Positions 16,592 to 26,326 of a stretch of DNA of 64,000 nt are shown here, piece after piece. This stretch comes from Chitinophagaceae bacterium (GTDB lineage Bacteria; Bacteroidota; Bacteroidia; Chitinophagales; Chitinophagaceae). The notes beneath the pieces were generated by a model. The model was not told the DNA's origin. It saw nothing but the letters and a program-made list of their open reading frames with translations, and did not search any database. The stretch is taken from the NCBI GenBank assembly GCA_017307735.1, contig JAFKGR010000009.1:1-64000 (forward strand), written 5' to 3'. The first letter of the stretch is position 1. Every line of letters starts with the position of its first letter. The position numbers were made by a program, and so were the translations under genes.

Positions 16592-17311
16592 ATGGCCAGT
16601 GAGTACAGGCATCGTATTGAAGGGATCCATAGCTCTCTCCTCGATCCGTATTATTTGGTTTATTATTTCCTCAATCATGATCTGAAAGAAGTTATTGCAA
16701 AATATGCCAAGGGAAAAGTCCTGGATGTGGGTTGCGGGAATAAACCTTACAAAAATCAATTCCCTGATAGCATAACTGAATATGTTGGTTGCGATATCGA
16801 GCAGTCCAATCTCAGAGTAGTTGATAAAATTTGCCCGGCAACTGATCTCGATTTTGATGATAATTCTTTTGATACAGTTTTTTGCACTCAGGTTCTCGAG
16901 CATGTTTATGATCACAGAACGGCATTTAAAGAGATCTCAAGAGTACTAAGGCCGGGCGGTTATTTCATCGGATCTTTGCCCATGGCATGGCCGCATCATG
17001 AAGAACCAACAGATTTCTTTAGGTTCACCAAATATGGATTGGAAGGGCTGATTAAGGAATATGGGTTGGAAGTTGAATTAATTAAAGCCAATGGTGGCAA
17101 GTGGGCATTTCTCGGGCAGATGATTATTATTAATTTTTCTGAAAAACCCGGTGAAAATAAGTCTTTATCAAGATTGAAAACTCTTGTTTTTAAAATTCTT
17201 CTTTGTAAGGTCTGGATTAATCTGATTTTTAGAAAGCTCGATAAAATCAGCAGCCAACCCGAATATCACAATACCCTGAACTTTGTGTTTGTAGCCAGGA
17301 AGCCTGAATAA
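16592..17311 (+). CDS. Class I SAM-dependent methyltransferase
   Basis: The 239-residue protein has a Methyltransf_11-type core: motif I VLDVGCGNKPYK (about residue 44), an acidic residue after strand 2 (YVGCDIE), FDTVFCTQVLEHV (motif II/post-II) and the LRPGGYFIGSLP strand. The substrate is unknown. It faces the glycosyltransferase genes on the opposite strand. Together with a second methyltransferase at 18.3 kb, it suggests O-methylation or similar decoration of a surface glycan. Confidence 0.83.
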   Translation: MASEYRHRIEGIHSSLLDPYYLVYYFLNHDLKEVIAKYAKGKVLDVGCGNKPYKNQFPDSITEYVGCDIEQSNLRVVDKICPATDLDFDDNSFDTVFCTQVLEHVYDHRTAFKEISRVLRPGGYFIGSLPMAWPHHEEPTDFFRFTKYGLEGLIKEYGLEVELIKANGGKWAFLGQMIIINFSEKPGENKSLSRLKTLVFKILLCKVWINLIFRKLDKISSQPEYHNTLNFVFVARKPE

Positions 17312-17326
17312 TTACATGATTACATT

Positions 17327-18157
17327 TTACAAATATTTACTGAGCTTGCCTTTTCTGATAAGAATTTTGTAGAGTGATGGAATGTATTTTTTCAAAAATA
17401 ATTTGGTTGTCCATCCCAGAGTTTGTTTCCTGAATTTTTCATAATAAAAATCACTCACACCGGAGAAATTAAGAAAGGAAGGATATTTTTTCTCCAGATA
17501 TTCAAATACATGATCTCTGTCCTTTTTATTTACAGATCGAATCATGGAAGAATTAAGTACTCTGTATTTTTGAACGATCACCCCTTCCATGTAGAAAAAC
17601 TTTTTATTGTGTGATGCAGCTCTGATCCACAGCTCCCAATCTTCATAACCCTGCACTTTCATCTTTTCATCAAAACCTCCCAGGTCATCAAAAAGGTTTC
17701 TTCTGATAAGGCAGCAAGCGTCAATGTAATTATAGGTCATCAGGGTTTGAAGGTTAAAAGGAATTACGTTTAACCGCCCCCTTTCTTCACCAAATTTTTC
17801 TGATTCGCCATAAACAATATCTATGTTCACATCATTTTCCAAAACGTTGACCCCTTCTTTTAAATATCCCTCTGTCAAAAGATTATCGGAGTCGAGAAAT
17901 AATAAATATTTTCCGGCTGAGTTTTTAATCCCGGTATTTCTCGCATTTGCCAATCCCCCATTTTCCTGATTTATAACTTTGTGTTTTGAGATTTGTGACA
18001 GGATTTCCACAGTCTTTTTATCTGTACTGCCATCATTAACAATAATCACCTCGTGTAATTCAGGAGTATAGATTCTTTCAATACTTTTTATCGTTTCTTC
18101 CAAAAGACTGCCAGAATTGTAACATGGAATAATGATTGAAACGACGGGTTGTGACAT
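17327..18157 (-). CDS. Glycosyltransferase family 2
   Basis: This is a 276-residue inverting GT-A enzyme. Motifs are VSIIIPCYNSG at the N-terminus, NDGSTD, the nucleotide-sugar/metal DSDN (a DxD type) and the likely catalytic-base region GYEDWELWIRA. A short C-terminal basic helix may associate with the membrane. The donor and acceptor sugars cannot be inferred. It is the last gene of the reverse-strand surface-glycan group, converging on the methyltransferase at 16592. Confidence 0.85.
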   Translation of the reverse strand: MSQPVVSIIIPCYNSGSLLEETIKSIERIYTPELHEVIIVNDGSTDKKTVEILSQISKHKVINQENGGLANARNTGIKNSAGKYLLFLDSDNLLTEGYLKEGVNVLENDVNIDIVYGESEKFGEERGRLNVIPFNLQTLMTYNYIDACCLIRRNLFDDLGGFDEKMKVQGYEDWELWIRAASHNKKFFYMEGVIVQKYRVLNSSMIRSVNKKDRDHVFEYLEKKYPSFLNFSGVSDFYYEKFRKQTLGWTTKLFLKKYIPSLYKILIRKGKLSKYL

Positions 18158-18260
18158 TTTCGAAAAGATTGGTTTTATTGTGAGGGCGTATGATTTATAC
18201 AGAATTTATTTTGATTATCCCTTCAGGCAAATCCATTCACCTCTTTTCATATATCCGAAT

Positions 18261-19016
18261 TTAATACTTCTTAAAAGATCTTTTGAATTTGTTCCACCAA
18301 TAGTTTGTAAAATGAAAGGGATATTTTCTTTTCAAAATATTGAAATAAAGTTCCGGATGGATTCTGAAGAGATAATTTCCATACGTATTTTGTTGACATG
18401 ACTGGATATCCGGAGGTAAGTTGGTCAGCACTGTTTCATTAGCATACAGAATAATGTTTTGCCTATACCAGACGAGGATATTTTTATTGTTCCAGATTTT
18501 CGGCCGCACCCAGTCTATGGGTACAAAATTGTTATTCTTAAATAATGCCGACCAATATTCTGGAAGCTGTTCATTGATGTGCATCGTTCCTTCCTGGCCT
18601 TTTATTGCAGCGGAGAAAAGGATGATATCAGAAAGGTTGCAAAGGGATTTTATGAAGGTCTGGGAAGATTCTGTTTTTAAATGTTCGCCGACTTCTAAGG
18701 AAATGGCAAGATCGAACCTTTGATCTGTAATAAATTCTTTTTGAAGATCATGAAACTGAAAATTTTCTTTTGGTATGTAAGTTTTAAGTCCTTTGACATA
18801 TTCGCCTTCAACTCCCAAAATCTTTTTTACCCCGAGTTCCTGAAATACTTTTAGCCACGCCCCTTGCCCGCATCCGAGGTCGACTACTGACTGAGGTTTT
18901 AAAAAATTTACAATCAAAGGCAAGGTATTATTGGCAGATTCAAAAACTGCTGCATCAAGGTTGTTAAAAAAGTCCTTTCCGTATTCCTTTTTCAAGTTGA
19001 AAATTAATTTGTGCAA
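18261..19016 (-). CDS. Class I SAM-dependent methyltransferase
   Basis: The protein has 251 residues. The SAM-binding motif VVDLGCGQGAWLKVF is near residue 44, followed by an acidic loop (LGVEGEYV) and FDLAISLEVGEHL, typical of Methyltransf_23-like enzymes. The C-terminal third (residues 170-251) is unusually basic and aromatic and has no recognised domain. It lies among glycosyltransferases on the same strand, which supports a role in polysaccharide modification. Confidence 0.8.
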   Translation of the reverse strand: MHKLIFNLKKEYGKDFFNNLDAAVFESANNTLPLIVNFLKPQSVVDLGCGQGAWLKVFQELGVKKILGVEGEYVKGLKTYIPKENFQFHDLQKEFITDQRFDLAISLEVGEHLKTESSQTFIKSLCNLSDIILFSAAIKGQEGTMHINEQLPEYWSALFKNNNFVPIDWVRPKIWNNKNILVWYRQNIILYANETVLTNLPPDIQSCQQNTYGNYLFRIHPELYFNILKRKYPFHFTNYWWNKFKRSFKKY

Positions 19017-19125
19017 ATAAACGCATTTTTAGGCAGGGAAAAGATAACAACATATCAGATGAACTTTGAATCGGATACTCAATGTAAACTTCCCCGAACA
19101 GGAGGCGGAAAGTGAATAATCATTC

Positions 19126-20220
19126 TCAAAACATTTTATAAAAGTAAGGCTCGTTTTTCCAGATTTTAGGTGACAGATTCCAAAGTGTAAGAATGTTTTT
19201 TGAGTATGATAAAGCTTTACCCCAGTCTTTGAAAGGATTACGGAATGTAAACAGGTTTTCAAAAAAACTGACGATAAAGTAAACAGGAATTTCAATCGCA
19301 TGTACCAAAAGATGAAATAAAAACCAGCCTTTTCCAAATTGTTTTCGAATACGCAGGTGTTGCGAAATGATGAGTTGCAGCCCCTTTTTTCCTGTAAGTT
19401 CAAAATATCCTTTTCCATGTTGACGGGTTGACCTTCCAATGGATTCTCCCTGTAAATGGATGACTGAAAGATCTCCGTAAACGCACATTTCTCCATACTT
19501 TTTTAAACGGCTGCACCATTCGGCTTCCTCTGAATAAAGAAAGAAATCTTCGTCGAGCAAACCTGCTTTTTTAATTGTTGATTTTTTGACCATCAGAAAA
19601 GCACCATTTATCCAATCTGCTTTTTCCTCTTTTGAGGCTAATGGAATATTCGTTTTTTTTGTTCCGATGGCAAAGGCAATTTTTCTCGAAAACGATCCGA
19701 GATAGGGGAGTGGTAAAAGATGATTTAATCCACCTCTGATAATAAAATTTCCTGTTATCTGCGGAGATCCATCCGGATTTTTTAATTGAGCGGCTGCTGC
19801 GACATAACCGGAATCTTTAAGTCTTTTGAAACATTTTTCGATCGCATCATCCTCAATTAAAGTATCAGGATTTAACAACAATACAATATCTCCGGAGGAT
19901 TCATTTATCCCTTTGTTATTTGCCCGTGCATAGCCGGCATTATAACCCATTTCAATCCATCTGACAGATGGAAATTGAGCAATGATTTCTTCTTTTCCTT
20001 TCCCGGTTAAATCATTATTTACAATCAGCCATTCCATTGAATTTGCAGATGAGAATTTGAAACAACTCTTGATGCAATTGAGAATATCCTGAACGGAATT
20101 ATAGTTGACGATTATAACAGAAAGCTCTTTCAAATTTATGGACAGGGTGTCCTGTTTATTTGGGATGCCAAGATAAAAAGAATTAAGTGTAATCAATACG
20201 GAGGAATAATTTCCTTCCAT
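19126..20220 (-). CDS. Glycosyltransferase family 2 (rhamnosyltransferase-like)
   Basis: This is a 364-residue GT2 enzyme with LSVIIVNYNS at about residue 31, GYNAGYARANNKGI, the DxD-type LLLNPDT and the HLQGES motif common in rhamnosyl-type GT2 proteins. A C-terminal hydrophobic stretch (LFHLLVHAIEIPVYFIVSFF) may anchor it in the membrane. The ATG at 20220 overlaps the preceding gene by 28 bp. A later TTG (about residue 30) would place the fold closer to the start and is possible. 109 bp follow before the next gene. Confidence 0.85.
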   Translation of the reverse strand: MEGNYSSVLITLNSFYLGIPNKQDTLSINLKELSVIIVNYNSVQDILNCIKSCFKFSSANSMEWLIVNNDLTGKGKEEIIAQFPSVRWIEMGYNAGYARANNKGINESSGDIVLLLNPDTLIEDDAIEKCFKRLKDSGYVAAAAQLKNPDGSPQITGNFIIRGGLNHLLPLPYLGSFSRKIAFAIGTKKTNIPLASKEEKADWINGAFLMVKKSTIKKAGLLDEDFFLYSEEAEWCSRLKKYGEMCVYGDLSVIHLQGESIGRSTRQHGKGYFELTGKKGLQLIISQHLRIRKQFGKGWFLFHLLVHAIEIPVYFIVSFFENLFTFRNPFKDWGKALSYSKNILTLWNLSPKIWKNEPYFYKMF

Positions 20221-21248
20221 TTCTTAATGAACAATTGTTCATTGAGCAATTCATTAGCCTTTTTATGATTGCGTTGTGCAATTTCGATTAAAGTAATCCG
20301 GTCAGCACCGATAATGGATAAAGCGATGATGTAATCTTCCATCATTTTACTTTCGATTTTATTTTCCGGGATCAGGTATCCGTTTACGCCGTCTTTAATA
20401 TAATCCGGAACGGCTCCTACCGTCGTTGAAATAACAGGTTTTCCCATTGCAAACATTTCCAATAATCCCCTTGGAATATTTCCGGTTTTTGATGTTATCA
20501 TCAATGTATCCGCTTTGGAAATTATGGCTTTTAATTTTTCAGGATCCCTGATATCACCATAGAAAGTACAATTGGTTAAACCGGTTTTGTCGATCACATA
20601 ATCCACCTTGCCGATAATTGAAAAATGAACGGCAATGGGTTTCTGTAACATTTTTTTTGCCGTTGATTCAAGGAGTGAGGCTCGTTGGGCAGGTAATTCA
20701 CTTCCAAAATAAATACATTCAAGCTGCTCGTTGCGATAGATAACGGGTTTGGGTGGAATGGCAAATGGCGGAGCAATGACATGGAGATGGTTCAATAATT
20801 GATTATCTGTAATCCGATTCTTTAAAAAATCTTTTGCACGCTGCTCCAGGTATTCAGAGTTGAATACGGCTTCCATATTATTTTTCAATAATTCTGTCAG
20901 CTCCGGAAATAAACTCTCTTCTTCATATACGACAATTTTAGTTTGTTTATTACGTAACCGGAATAAGACCTTAAAAAAGAAGTCATCTTCATTTCCTGCG
21001 ACGACTGAATTTTCCGATTCATTGATCCATTTACTTATCACTCCGGCATAATAAGCTTTGATGAAGGGAAGAGAATTATTTATTTTTTTTGAAAGGTCCC
21101 ATAACGTTATTCCCGGATTGTTCTTCTGAGCGGGCAGAAATACTTTGGTTCGAACGATAACCGGGTTAAGATTCAAAAATTTTTCTGCAATCTTTGTGAT
21201 ATAGCTGTTGTCGATTGCAACCTGACCGGATGAATCGAACAGAAACAA
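20193..21248 (-). CDS. Glycosyltransferase family 4 (N-terminus probably longer, frameshifted)
   Basis: The C-terminal half shows a GT-B donor domain: FYGDIRDPEKLKAIISKAD, then NIPRGLLEMFAMGKPVISTTVGAVPDYIKDGVNGYLIP, which contains the retaining E-x7-E region. The N-terminal half is divergent. The only start in frame is the TTG at 21248, yet the frame stays open and coding-like for about 40 codons upstream. An ATG at 21376, 5 bp after the YfhO stop, opens a second frame that meets this one at an A7 run (T7 on + at 21346-21352). One base of slippage there gives a natural protein of about 394 residues. The listed coordinates cover only the intact frame. Confidence 0.78.
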   Translation of the reverse strand: MFLFDSSGQVAIDNSYITKIAEKFLNLNPVIVRTKVFLPAQKNNPGITLWDLSKKINNSLPFIKAYYAGVISKWINESENSVVAGNEDDFFFKVLFRLRNKQTKIVVYEEESLFPELTELLKNNMEAVFNSEYLEQRAKDFLKNRITDNQLLNHLHVIAPPFAIPPKPVIYRNEQLECIYFGSELPAQRASLLESTAKKMLQKPIAVHFSIIGKVDYVIDKTGLTNCTFYGDIRDPEKLKAIISKADTLMITSKTGNIPRGLLEMFAMGKPVISTTVGAVPDYIKDGVNGYLIPENKIESKMMEDYIIALSIIGADRITLIEIAQRNHKKANELLNEQLFIKKWKEIIPPY

Positions 21249-21381
21249 GCGGTGGTCTGATTTTGGTCTTGATGATTTCGAAAAGATTTTACCTATCCCT
21301 GCGAATAACTTAAAAAAGAGACTTCCTTTGTTCGTGGCGTTATCGTTTTTTTGATCAACAAAAGTTGTTGAAGCATCTAAG

Positions 21382-23925
21382 TTATTTTAAATCTTCCAGC
21401 GCGAAAGATGCAGATGAGTTTTTATTCCGTTTCCCGAAAAAAAATGCTCCAAGAATAATCAACAATACCGCAAATGTGGCAATAATAGAAATCATCCTTC
21501 CCAGAAAATAAGATTCCGGGTGGAAGTCAAATTCTATCTGATGTTTTCCTGCCGGTAAATACATTCCTCTCAAAACGTAATCCGTCCGGAAGTAATCTGC
21601 AGGCTTGCCGTCGATGGTAGCTTTCCATCCCCTCGGATAATAGATTTCACTGAAAACAGCTACCTGCGGCGAATTGCTCTGGTAATTGTAAGTGATTTTG
21701 TCATTGAGATAATCGCCAAGTTTGATAGTAGCTGTGGAATCATAAGCCGGATTTCCTTTAATCTGATCTTTATATTTTTCTTCCACCACTGCCGTATCTC
21801 TCAGATGGGTACTGTCCAATGCAATCATTTCTTCATTTGGTCCTGGTACAAATTTGACTCCTTTCACAAACCAGGCATTTCCGAATGCCTCGGGATTGAG
21901 CATGGCCTGTGGCTTCCCTGTTTGAGGATTTTGTACGATGAAATATTTGGTATTCAACATATCGAATACCTGTTTATTTCCTTTGCTGAGTTGGTGAAGA
22001 ATCAAGTCATTGTACAATGCAAGTTTGGCCGGATGATACCCACCCACTGAATTAAAGTGATAGGATGTGGTAGCATCATTGTACGAATCGACGGTTTGGT
22101 TGAATACCCTGAAACAGTTGTGATCCGGGTCATTAAGAATCTGCTGGTCGGCCGGCGTTGTATTAAATACTTCGTTAACCTGGCTTTCATCAATATAATT
22201 GTTGTCATTCAGATACCGGGTGGCCACTCCGATCAAATCAAAACCGGATAAAACAATTAGACCGCCGAATGCAATTTGTTTCGACTTGATTTTTTCTTTG
22301 GTAAAGAGATATAAGATTCCCCATGCCAATCCCATCAGAATGATTGACCGCAAGAGATCTTTTCCCATATTAGACTTACGGTCGGATTGCAAGGCTGTAA
22401 TGAGCGAAGCGCTTGTTTGCTGTGCCTGTTGCTGCAATTGTGGCGGCGCCTGTTGTCCCGTTGGTACCTGTTGTAAAAAACTTTGTTGAAAGTTTTCGCG
22501 AAGGGTTTTATCGTTAGGCCCTTCGAATGAACTCGTGAAATAAAACATTACCATCAGGGCCAATAAAACACCTGAAATAATACCTGTAAGTTTTAAATTT
22601 TTCCAGACTTCTTCTTCATTCAGATGTTTCGACATTTTATCAACAGCCAGTACTCCTAATAACGGAAAACATAGTTGTGGGATCACCAGAGCCATGGTAG
22701 GCGCCCTGAATTTGTTATAAAAAGGAAGGTGATCAAATAAGAAAAAGTTGATACTGCTGAAGTTACTTCCGTAGGCAAGTACAATGCCGATGATGGACGA
22801 AATGACCAGCCACCATTTGATCCATCCCTTCAGATAGACCAGTCCCAGGATAAAGAGAAGACAGATAACGGCTCCGAGATAAACAGGCCCGGAAGTACCC
22901 GGCTGGTTTCCCCAATAGGAAAACGAGTTTTCATAATTCAAAGCTTGTTCTTCGGGAACGCCGAGTGCAGTAAACTGATCGGTAAATTTGGTTGGCGCTT
23001 TAAATTCATCGCCTCCATTGCTACCACCATAAAGTGAGGGAACCATGAATGTAAATGTTTCTCCCAATCCGAGGCTGTAATGAAAGGCATAGTCTTTGTC
23101 GAGCCCACCCTTTGTTTTTACGGTTGAATCTCCAAGTGTCAATTCAGATCTCCCTCCGCGCATACTTTCTTTGGAATATTCATAGGTTGGTAACATGGTA
23201 GTAGCTGAACATGCAAGTCCTATCGCGGCGGCTATGATACCCAGAAAACCGGCTTTGACAGCCACCATCGGTTGCTTTTCCCTGATGCTTTTCAACAAAA
23301 AAGCAATGAACATCACAAAGGCAATCATTAAAGTATAGTAAACTATCTGCACATGGTTTTGCATAAGCAACAACGCGGACAACACGGTTGTAACTGCAAA
23401 TCCGGCCCAGATTTTTTTTCGAAACATAAGCATCAATCCTCCCAATACTGCGGGTGCATAAGCGATCGACAACATTTGGGTATTGTGACCAACTGCAATA
23501 ATAATAGGATCGAATGTGGAATACGCATAGGACAATCCTCCCAAAATCCCAATCCAGGGATTTGCCCCGGCAACCACACACAGAAAATAAAAACAAATGC
23601 AGGCCAGAAAGAAAAAACTCACAGGTTGCGGGAGACCAAGCGTTGCAATGTAATGCAGGTAATAAGCCGTGACGCTTGTCCGGCCGTCCAGTGCAATCTG
23701 GTAAGCCGGCATTCCGCTGAACATGCTGTTTGTCCAAAGTGGGAAATGTCCATGCTGGTCTTTGTACTCAAATGATTGTTGTGCCATGCCCCGCCAGCCC
23801 TGGGTATCCATTTGCCGGAGTTCACGTCCCTGGTAAACAGGCTTGCAATAGATAGAAGCCACCACGATAAATATGATGACCGCTACAACATGAGGCAGAA
23901 GCGATTTGAAATCGAATTTTTTCAT
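21382..23925 (-). CDS. YfhO family multispanning membrane protein
   Basis: This 848-residue protein has an N-terminal helix, a long periplasmic loop with the family-typical GREL-RQMDTQGWRGMAQQ and LWTNSMFSGMPAYQ, about a dozen membrane helices, a Gln-rich stretch near residue 480 and a large C-terminal soluble domain followed by a final helix. YfhO proteins have a GT-C-like topology. In Bacillus they glycosylate lipoteichoic acid; in Bacteroidota the substrate is unknown. I use ATG 23925 (MKKFDFKSLLP), since the frame further upstream overlaps nnr and is not protein-like. It lies upstream of the GT4 and GT2 genes. Confidence 0.85.
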   Translation of the reverse strand: MKKFDFKSLLPHVVAVIIFIVVASIYCKPVYQGRELRQMDTQGWRGMAQQSFEYKDQHGHFPLWTNSMFSGMPAYQIALDGRTSVTAYYLHYIATLGLPQPVSFFFLACICFYFLCVVAGANPWIGILGGLSYAYSTFDPIIIAVGHNTQMLSIAYAPAVLGGLMLMFRKKIWAGFAVTTVLSALLLMQNHVQIVYYTLMIAFVMFIAFLLKSIREKQPMVAVKAGFLGIIAAAIGLACSATTMLPTYEYSKESMRGGRSELTLGDSTVKTKGGLDKDYAFHYSLGLGETFTFMVPSLYGGSNGGDEFKAPTKFTDQFTALGVPEEQALNYENSFSYWGNQPGTSGPVYLGAVICLLFILGLVYLKGWIKWWLVISSIIGIVLAYGSNFSSINFFLFDHLPFYNKFRAPTMALVIPQLCFPLLGVLAVDKMSKHLNEEEVWKNLKLTGIISGVLLALMVMFYFTSSFEGPNDKTLRENFQQSFLQQVPTGQQAPPQLQQQAQQTSASLITALQSDRKSNMGKDLLRSIILMGLAWGILYLFTKEKIKSKQIAFGGLIVLSGFDLIGVATRYLNDNNYIDESQVNEVFNTTPADQQILNDPDHNCFRVFNQTVDSYNDATTSYHFNSVGGYHPAKLALYNDLILHQLSKGNKQVFDMLNTKYFIVQNPQTGKPQAMLNPEAFGNAWFVKGVKFVPGPNEEMIALDSTHLRDTAVVEEKYKDQIKGNPAYDSTATIKLGDYLNDKITYNYQSNSPQVAVFSEIYYPRGWKATIDGKPADYFRTDYVLRGMYLPAGKHQIEFDFHPESYFLGRMISIIATFAVLLIILGAFFFGKRNKNSSASFALEDLK

Positions 23926-23965
23926 TGAATAAGCTGCATTTGATGCCCGCAAAGTAATAGTTTTT

Positions 23966-25474
23966 CTATGAGATTTTTTGCTGTTTGGTTTCGGATGACA
24001 ACTGCAAAAATGCTTTGCCGAGGTAACGGGTGATGTCGCCGGCAACAAGCGCCTCCTGTGAAATTGCGTGTGCGGCCAGATCGCCGGCTTTGCCGTGGAG
24101 GTAAACACCGAGCATGCACGACTCTTCCGGAGAATATTTTTGTGCCAAAAGGCCGGTAAGAATTCCTGTGAGTACATCCCCCGAACCTCCGGTTGCCATT
24201 CCGGGATTTCCGGTTTCATTGATAAACACATTTCCTTCCGGGGTAGTGATAAATGTATAATGACCTTTTAATACGATGAAAATTTTGAGTTCGGTTGATT
24301 TTTGAACAGCCAATGCTCTTTGTTCAAAATCATTTTTCGTTTTTCCAAACAATCTTTCAAATTCCCGGGGATGCGGGGTAAGGATACTTTGTCGGGGGAT
24401 GATTTTTAAAAGTTCTTTATTTTCTGAAATCGTATTCAAAGCATCTGCATCAATAACCAGGGGCTTTTTAAATCCTGAGAATACCTGTTTCAGCAATTCT
24501 TTATTGGATGAAAACCTTCCAATACCCGGGCCAATGCCAATTGAATCAAAGTGTGATATATCGGGCGCTTCCGCAATATGATCTTTTCCCGAGACGGAGC
24601 ACATGGCTTCCGGGACTGAGTTTTGAATGATGTCATACCCTTTTTCACAGGTATGGCAACTAACCTTTCCTGCACCCGACCGCAAACAGGATTTGGCAGC
24701 CAGTACCGCAGCTCCCATCATTCCATAGCTGCCTGCTATCAGGCATGCATATCCGTAATTTCCCTTATTGGCAAACGGATTCCGTTTTCTGTAAATTTTG
24801 CCGATGATGATTTCATCTGTTGTATTGTAAAAAGCACTTTCAGATTCTTCAAATTCTTTGCTCAGCCCTATATCTATTACCTGAATTTCTTTGAGAAATG
24901 GTGCATTTTCAGGCATGAAGAAAGCCGGTTTTTTTCTTTGAAAAGTCAGGGTGAGATCAGACTTGACGACATTGTTTTCACGTGAGGACCGGTCTGTAAA
25001 CATTCCTGACGGAATATCGATGCTTACGATTTTAACTCCGGAATTGTTGATCTTCTCAAAAATATTTTTATAAAATTTATCAGGAGCTTTGTTAAGCCCC
25101 GTCCCAAACATGGCGTCGACTACAATACCTTTTGTAAAGGATAATTCTGAGATTTCAGTTATGATTTGAGGATTGGTCAGTTTTTTTATTCTTTTCAGAT
25201 TGGTTTGGTATTCTGAACTCCCTTTTTTGTCTGAAGAAAGATAAACATTTACGTCAGCTCCGTTTTCCAATAAAAGTCTGGCGATTACCAAACCGTCGCC
25301 ACCATTATTTCCGGGGCCACAGATGACGGAAAATTTTTCATTTTTAAATCTCCAACTGATAATTTCAAAACACTTTTTAGCTGCCCGTTCCATCAAATCA
25401 ACCGATGAGACCGGTTCGTGGAGAATGGTATAGGCGTCCCAATTACGAATCTGTTCTGCAGAAAATATCTTCAT
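23966..25474 (-). CDS. nnr: Bifunctional NAD(P)H-hydrate epimerase / ADP-dependent dehydratase
   Basis: This enzyme repairs hydrated NAD(P)H. The N-terminal YjeF epimerase domain (about residues 1-215) has GPGNNGGDGL and the DAMFGTGL loop. The C-terminal ribokinase-like dehydratase domain (about 225-500) has GSYGMMGAAVLAAKSCLRSGAGKV and the nucleotide site NPGMATGGSGDVLTGIL. I start at ATG 25474 (MKIFSAEQIRNWD), the usual family start. It is upstream of the YfhO gene by 40 bp, probably by chance of operon structure rather than function. Confidence 0.94.
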   Translation of the reverse strand: MKIFSAEQIRNWDAYTILHEPVSSVDLMERAAKKCFEIISWRFKNEKFSVICGPGNNGGDGLVIARLLLENGADVNVYLSSDKKGSSEYQTNLKRIKKLTNPQIITEISELSFTKGIVVDAMFGTGLNKAPDKFYKNIFEKINNSGVKIVSIDIPSGMFTDRSSRENNVVKSDLTLTFQRKKPAFFMPENAPFLKEIQVIDIGLSKEFEESESAFYNTTDEIIIGKIYRKRNPFANKGNYGYACLIAGSYGMMGAAVLAAKSCLRSGAGKVSCHTCEKGYDIIQNSVPEAMCSVSGKDHIAEAPDISHFDSIGIGPGIGRFSSNKELLKQVFSGFKKPLVIDADALNTISENKELLKIIPRQSILTPHPREFERLFGKTKNDFEQRALAVQKSTELKIFIVLKGHYTFITTPEGNVFINETGNPGMATGGSGDVLTGILTGLLAQKYSPEESCMLGVYLHGKAGDLAAHAISQEALVAGDITRYLGKAFLQLSSETKQQKIS

Positions 25475-25510
25475 GCTTTGAAGGTAAGCCAATCCTGCCT
25501 TTTCTTCACG

Positions 25511-26023
25511 TTATAAATCGAGGTAACGCTGCCGGATAATATTGATATGATGCTGTGAATGACCTGCAATCACATAAAGCAGTGCGTGCACAGAAATCCG
25601 GTAGTCTAAAACCGAACCTGACTTTTTCAGATCGGAATCATTCAGGCTTTTAATAAAATGTCCGGTTGCGTTGCGTACAGCTTTAAATTCCTCAATTAAG
25701 TCACTCCAGTTGCGATCATTTGCATGTGAGTTTCTCGCATAATCATTCTCGTCAAAACCCGGCAAAATATTTTTTTCACCACGGGCCAAAGCCAGCGTGC
25801 GATAACAGAAAATGCGCTCGGCGTCGATCACGTGCTGAAGCACTTCTTTCACCGTCCATTTTTCATCGGCATATTTGTAAACTGATTGTACTTCGCTGAT
25901 GCTTTCAAAAAATTGAAGCTGAGAAGCAGAAAGTTCAGGGATTATTTTTTTTATGTCATCTCCTTCTATCAGTTTAATGTAAGTATTGAAATAGGGAGGA
26001 TAAGTAGAGATCTCAGGACGCAT
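25511..26023 (-). CDS. DinB-family four-helix metalloprotein
   Basis: The protein has 170 residues and carries the metal-binding histidines of the DinB/YfiT-like superfamily: one in the second helix (VLQHVIDAERIF) and two in the last (GHSQHHINIIRQRY). Members bind Zn or Ni and include thiol transferases; this one's role is unknown. It is upstream of nnr by 36 bp on the same strand. Confidence 0.82.
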   Translation of the reverse strand: MRPEISTYPPYFNTYIKLIEGDDIKKIIPELSASQLQFFESISEVQSVYKYADEKWTVKEVLQHVIDAERIFCYRTLALARGEKNILPGFDENDYARNSHANDRNWSDLIEEFKAVRNATGHFIKSLNDSDLKKSGSVLDYRISVHALLYVIAGHSQHHINIIRQRYLDL

Positions 26024-26326
26024 ATTTTATGATTAATGGAAATAAAAATATGTTTTTCGAATTGGAGCGTGTGTTAAAATTAAATTAATAAGGATTTGAT
26101 CTGCCATATTCGAAGGTAGTTTGGCGGTAACAGAAATTTCCAACAATTATTTTAAATTCAAAAATACCAAAGTAGCGGTAGTGAGCGTTTTTATACGAGT
26201 TTGTTCCGGCTGGTTTTTGTAAATATAAAAATTTGATAACCGGTGATGAGAATGACGGCTTCTTCAATGGATAAACTCAAAAGATATTTTGTGTTAGTTT
26301 TACTGCATTAAACAAGGCCTGACCCC
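26024..26326. other. Intergenic region with no gene seen
   Basis: This is an AT-rich divergent spacer between the DinB gene and the lipoprotein at 26327. A 60-codon frame on the reverse strand begins at a TTG, lacks a ribosome site and recognisable motifs, and I do not call it. No hairpin with a T-tract is obvious. Confidence 0.4.

Noticed and set aside
26085..26267. A 60-codon reverse-strand frame ending in a Tyr/Phe-rich sequence
   Set aside because: It begins at a TTG with no ribosome site, has no recognised motif and lies in an AT-rich divergent spacer; chance is sufficient.
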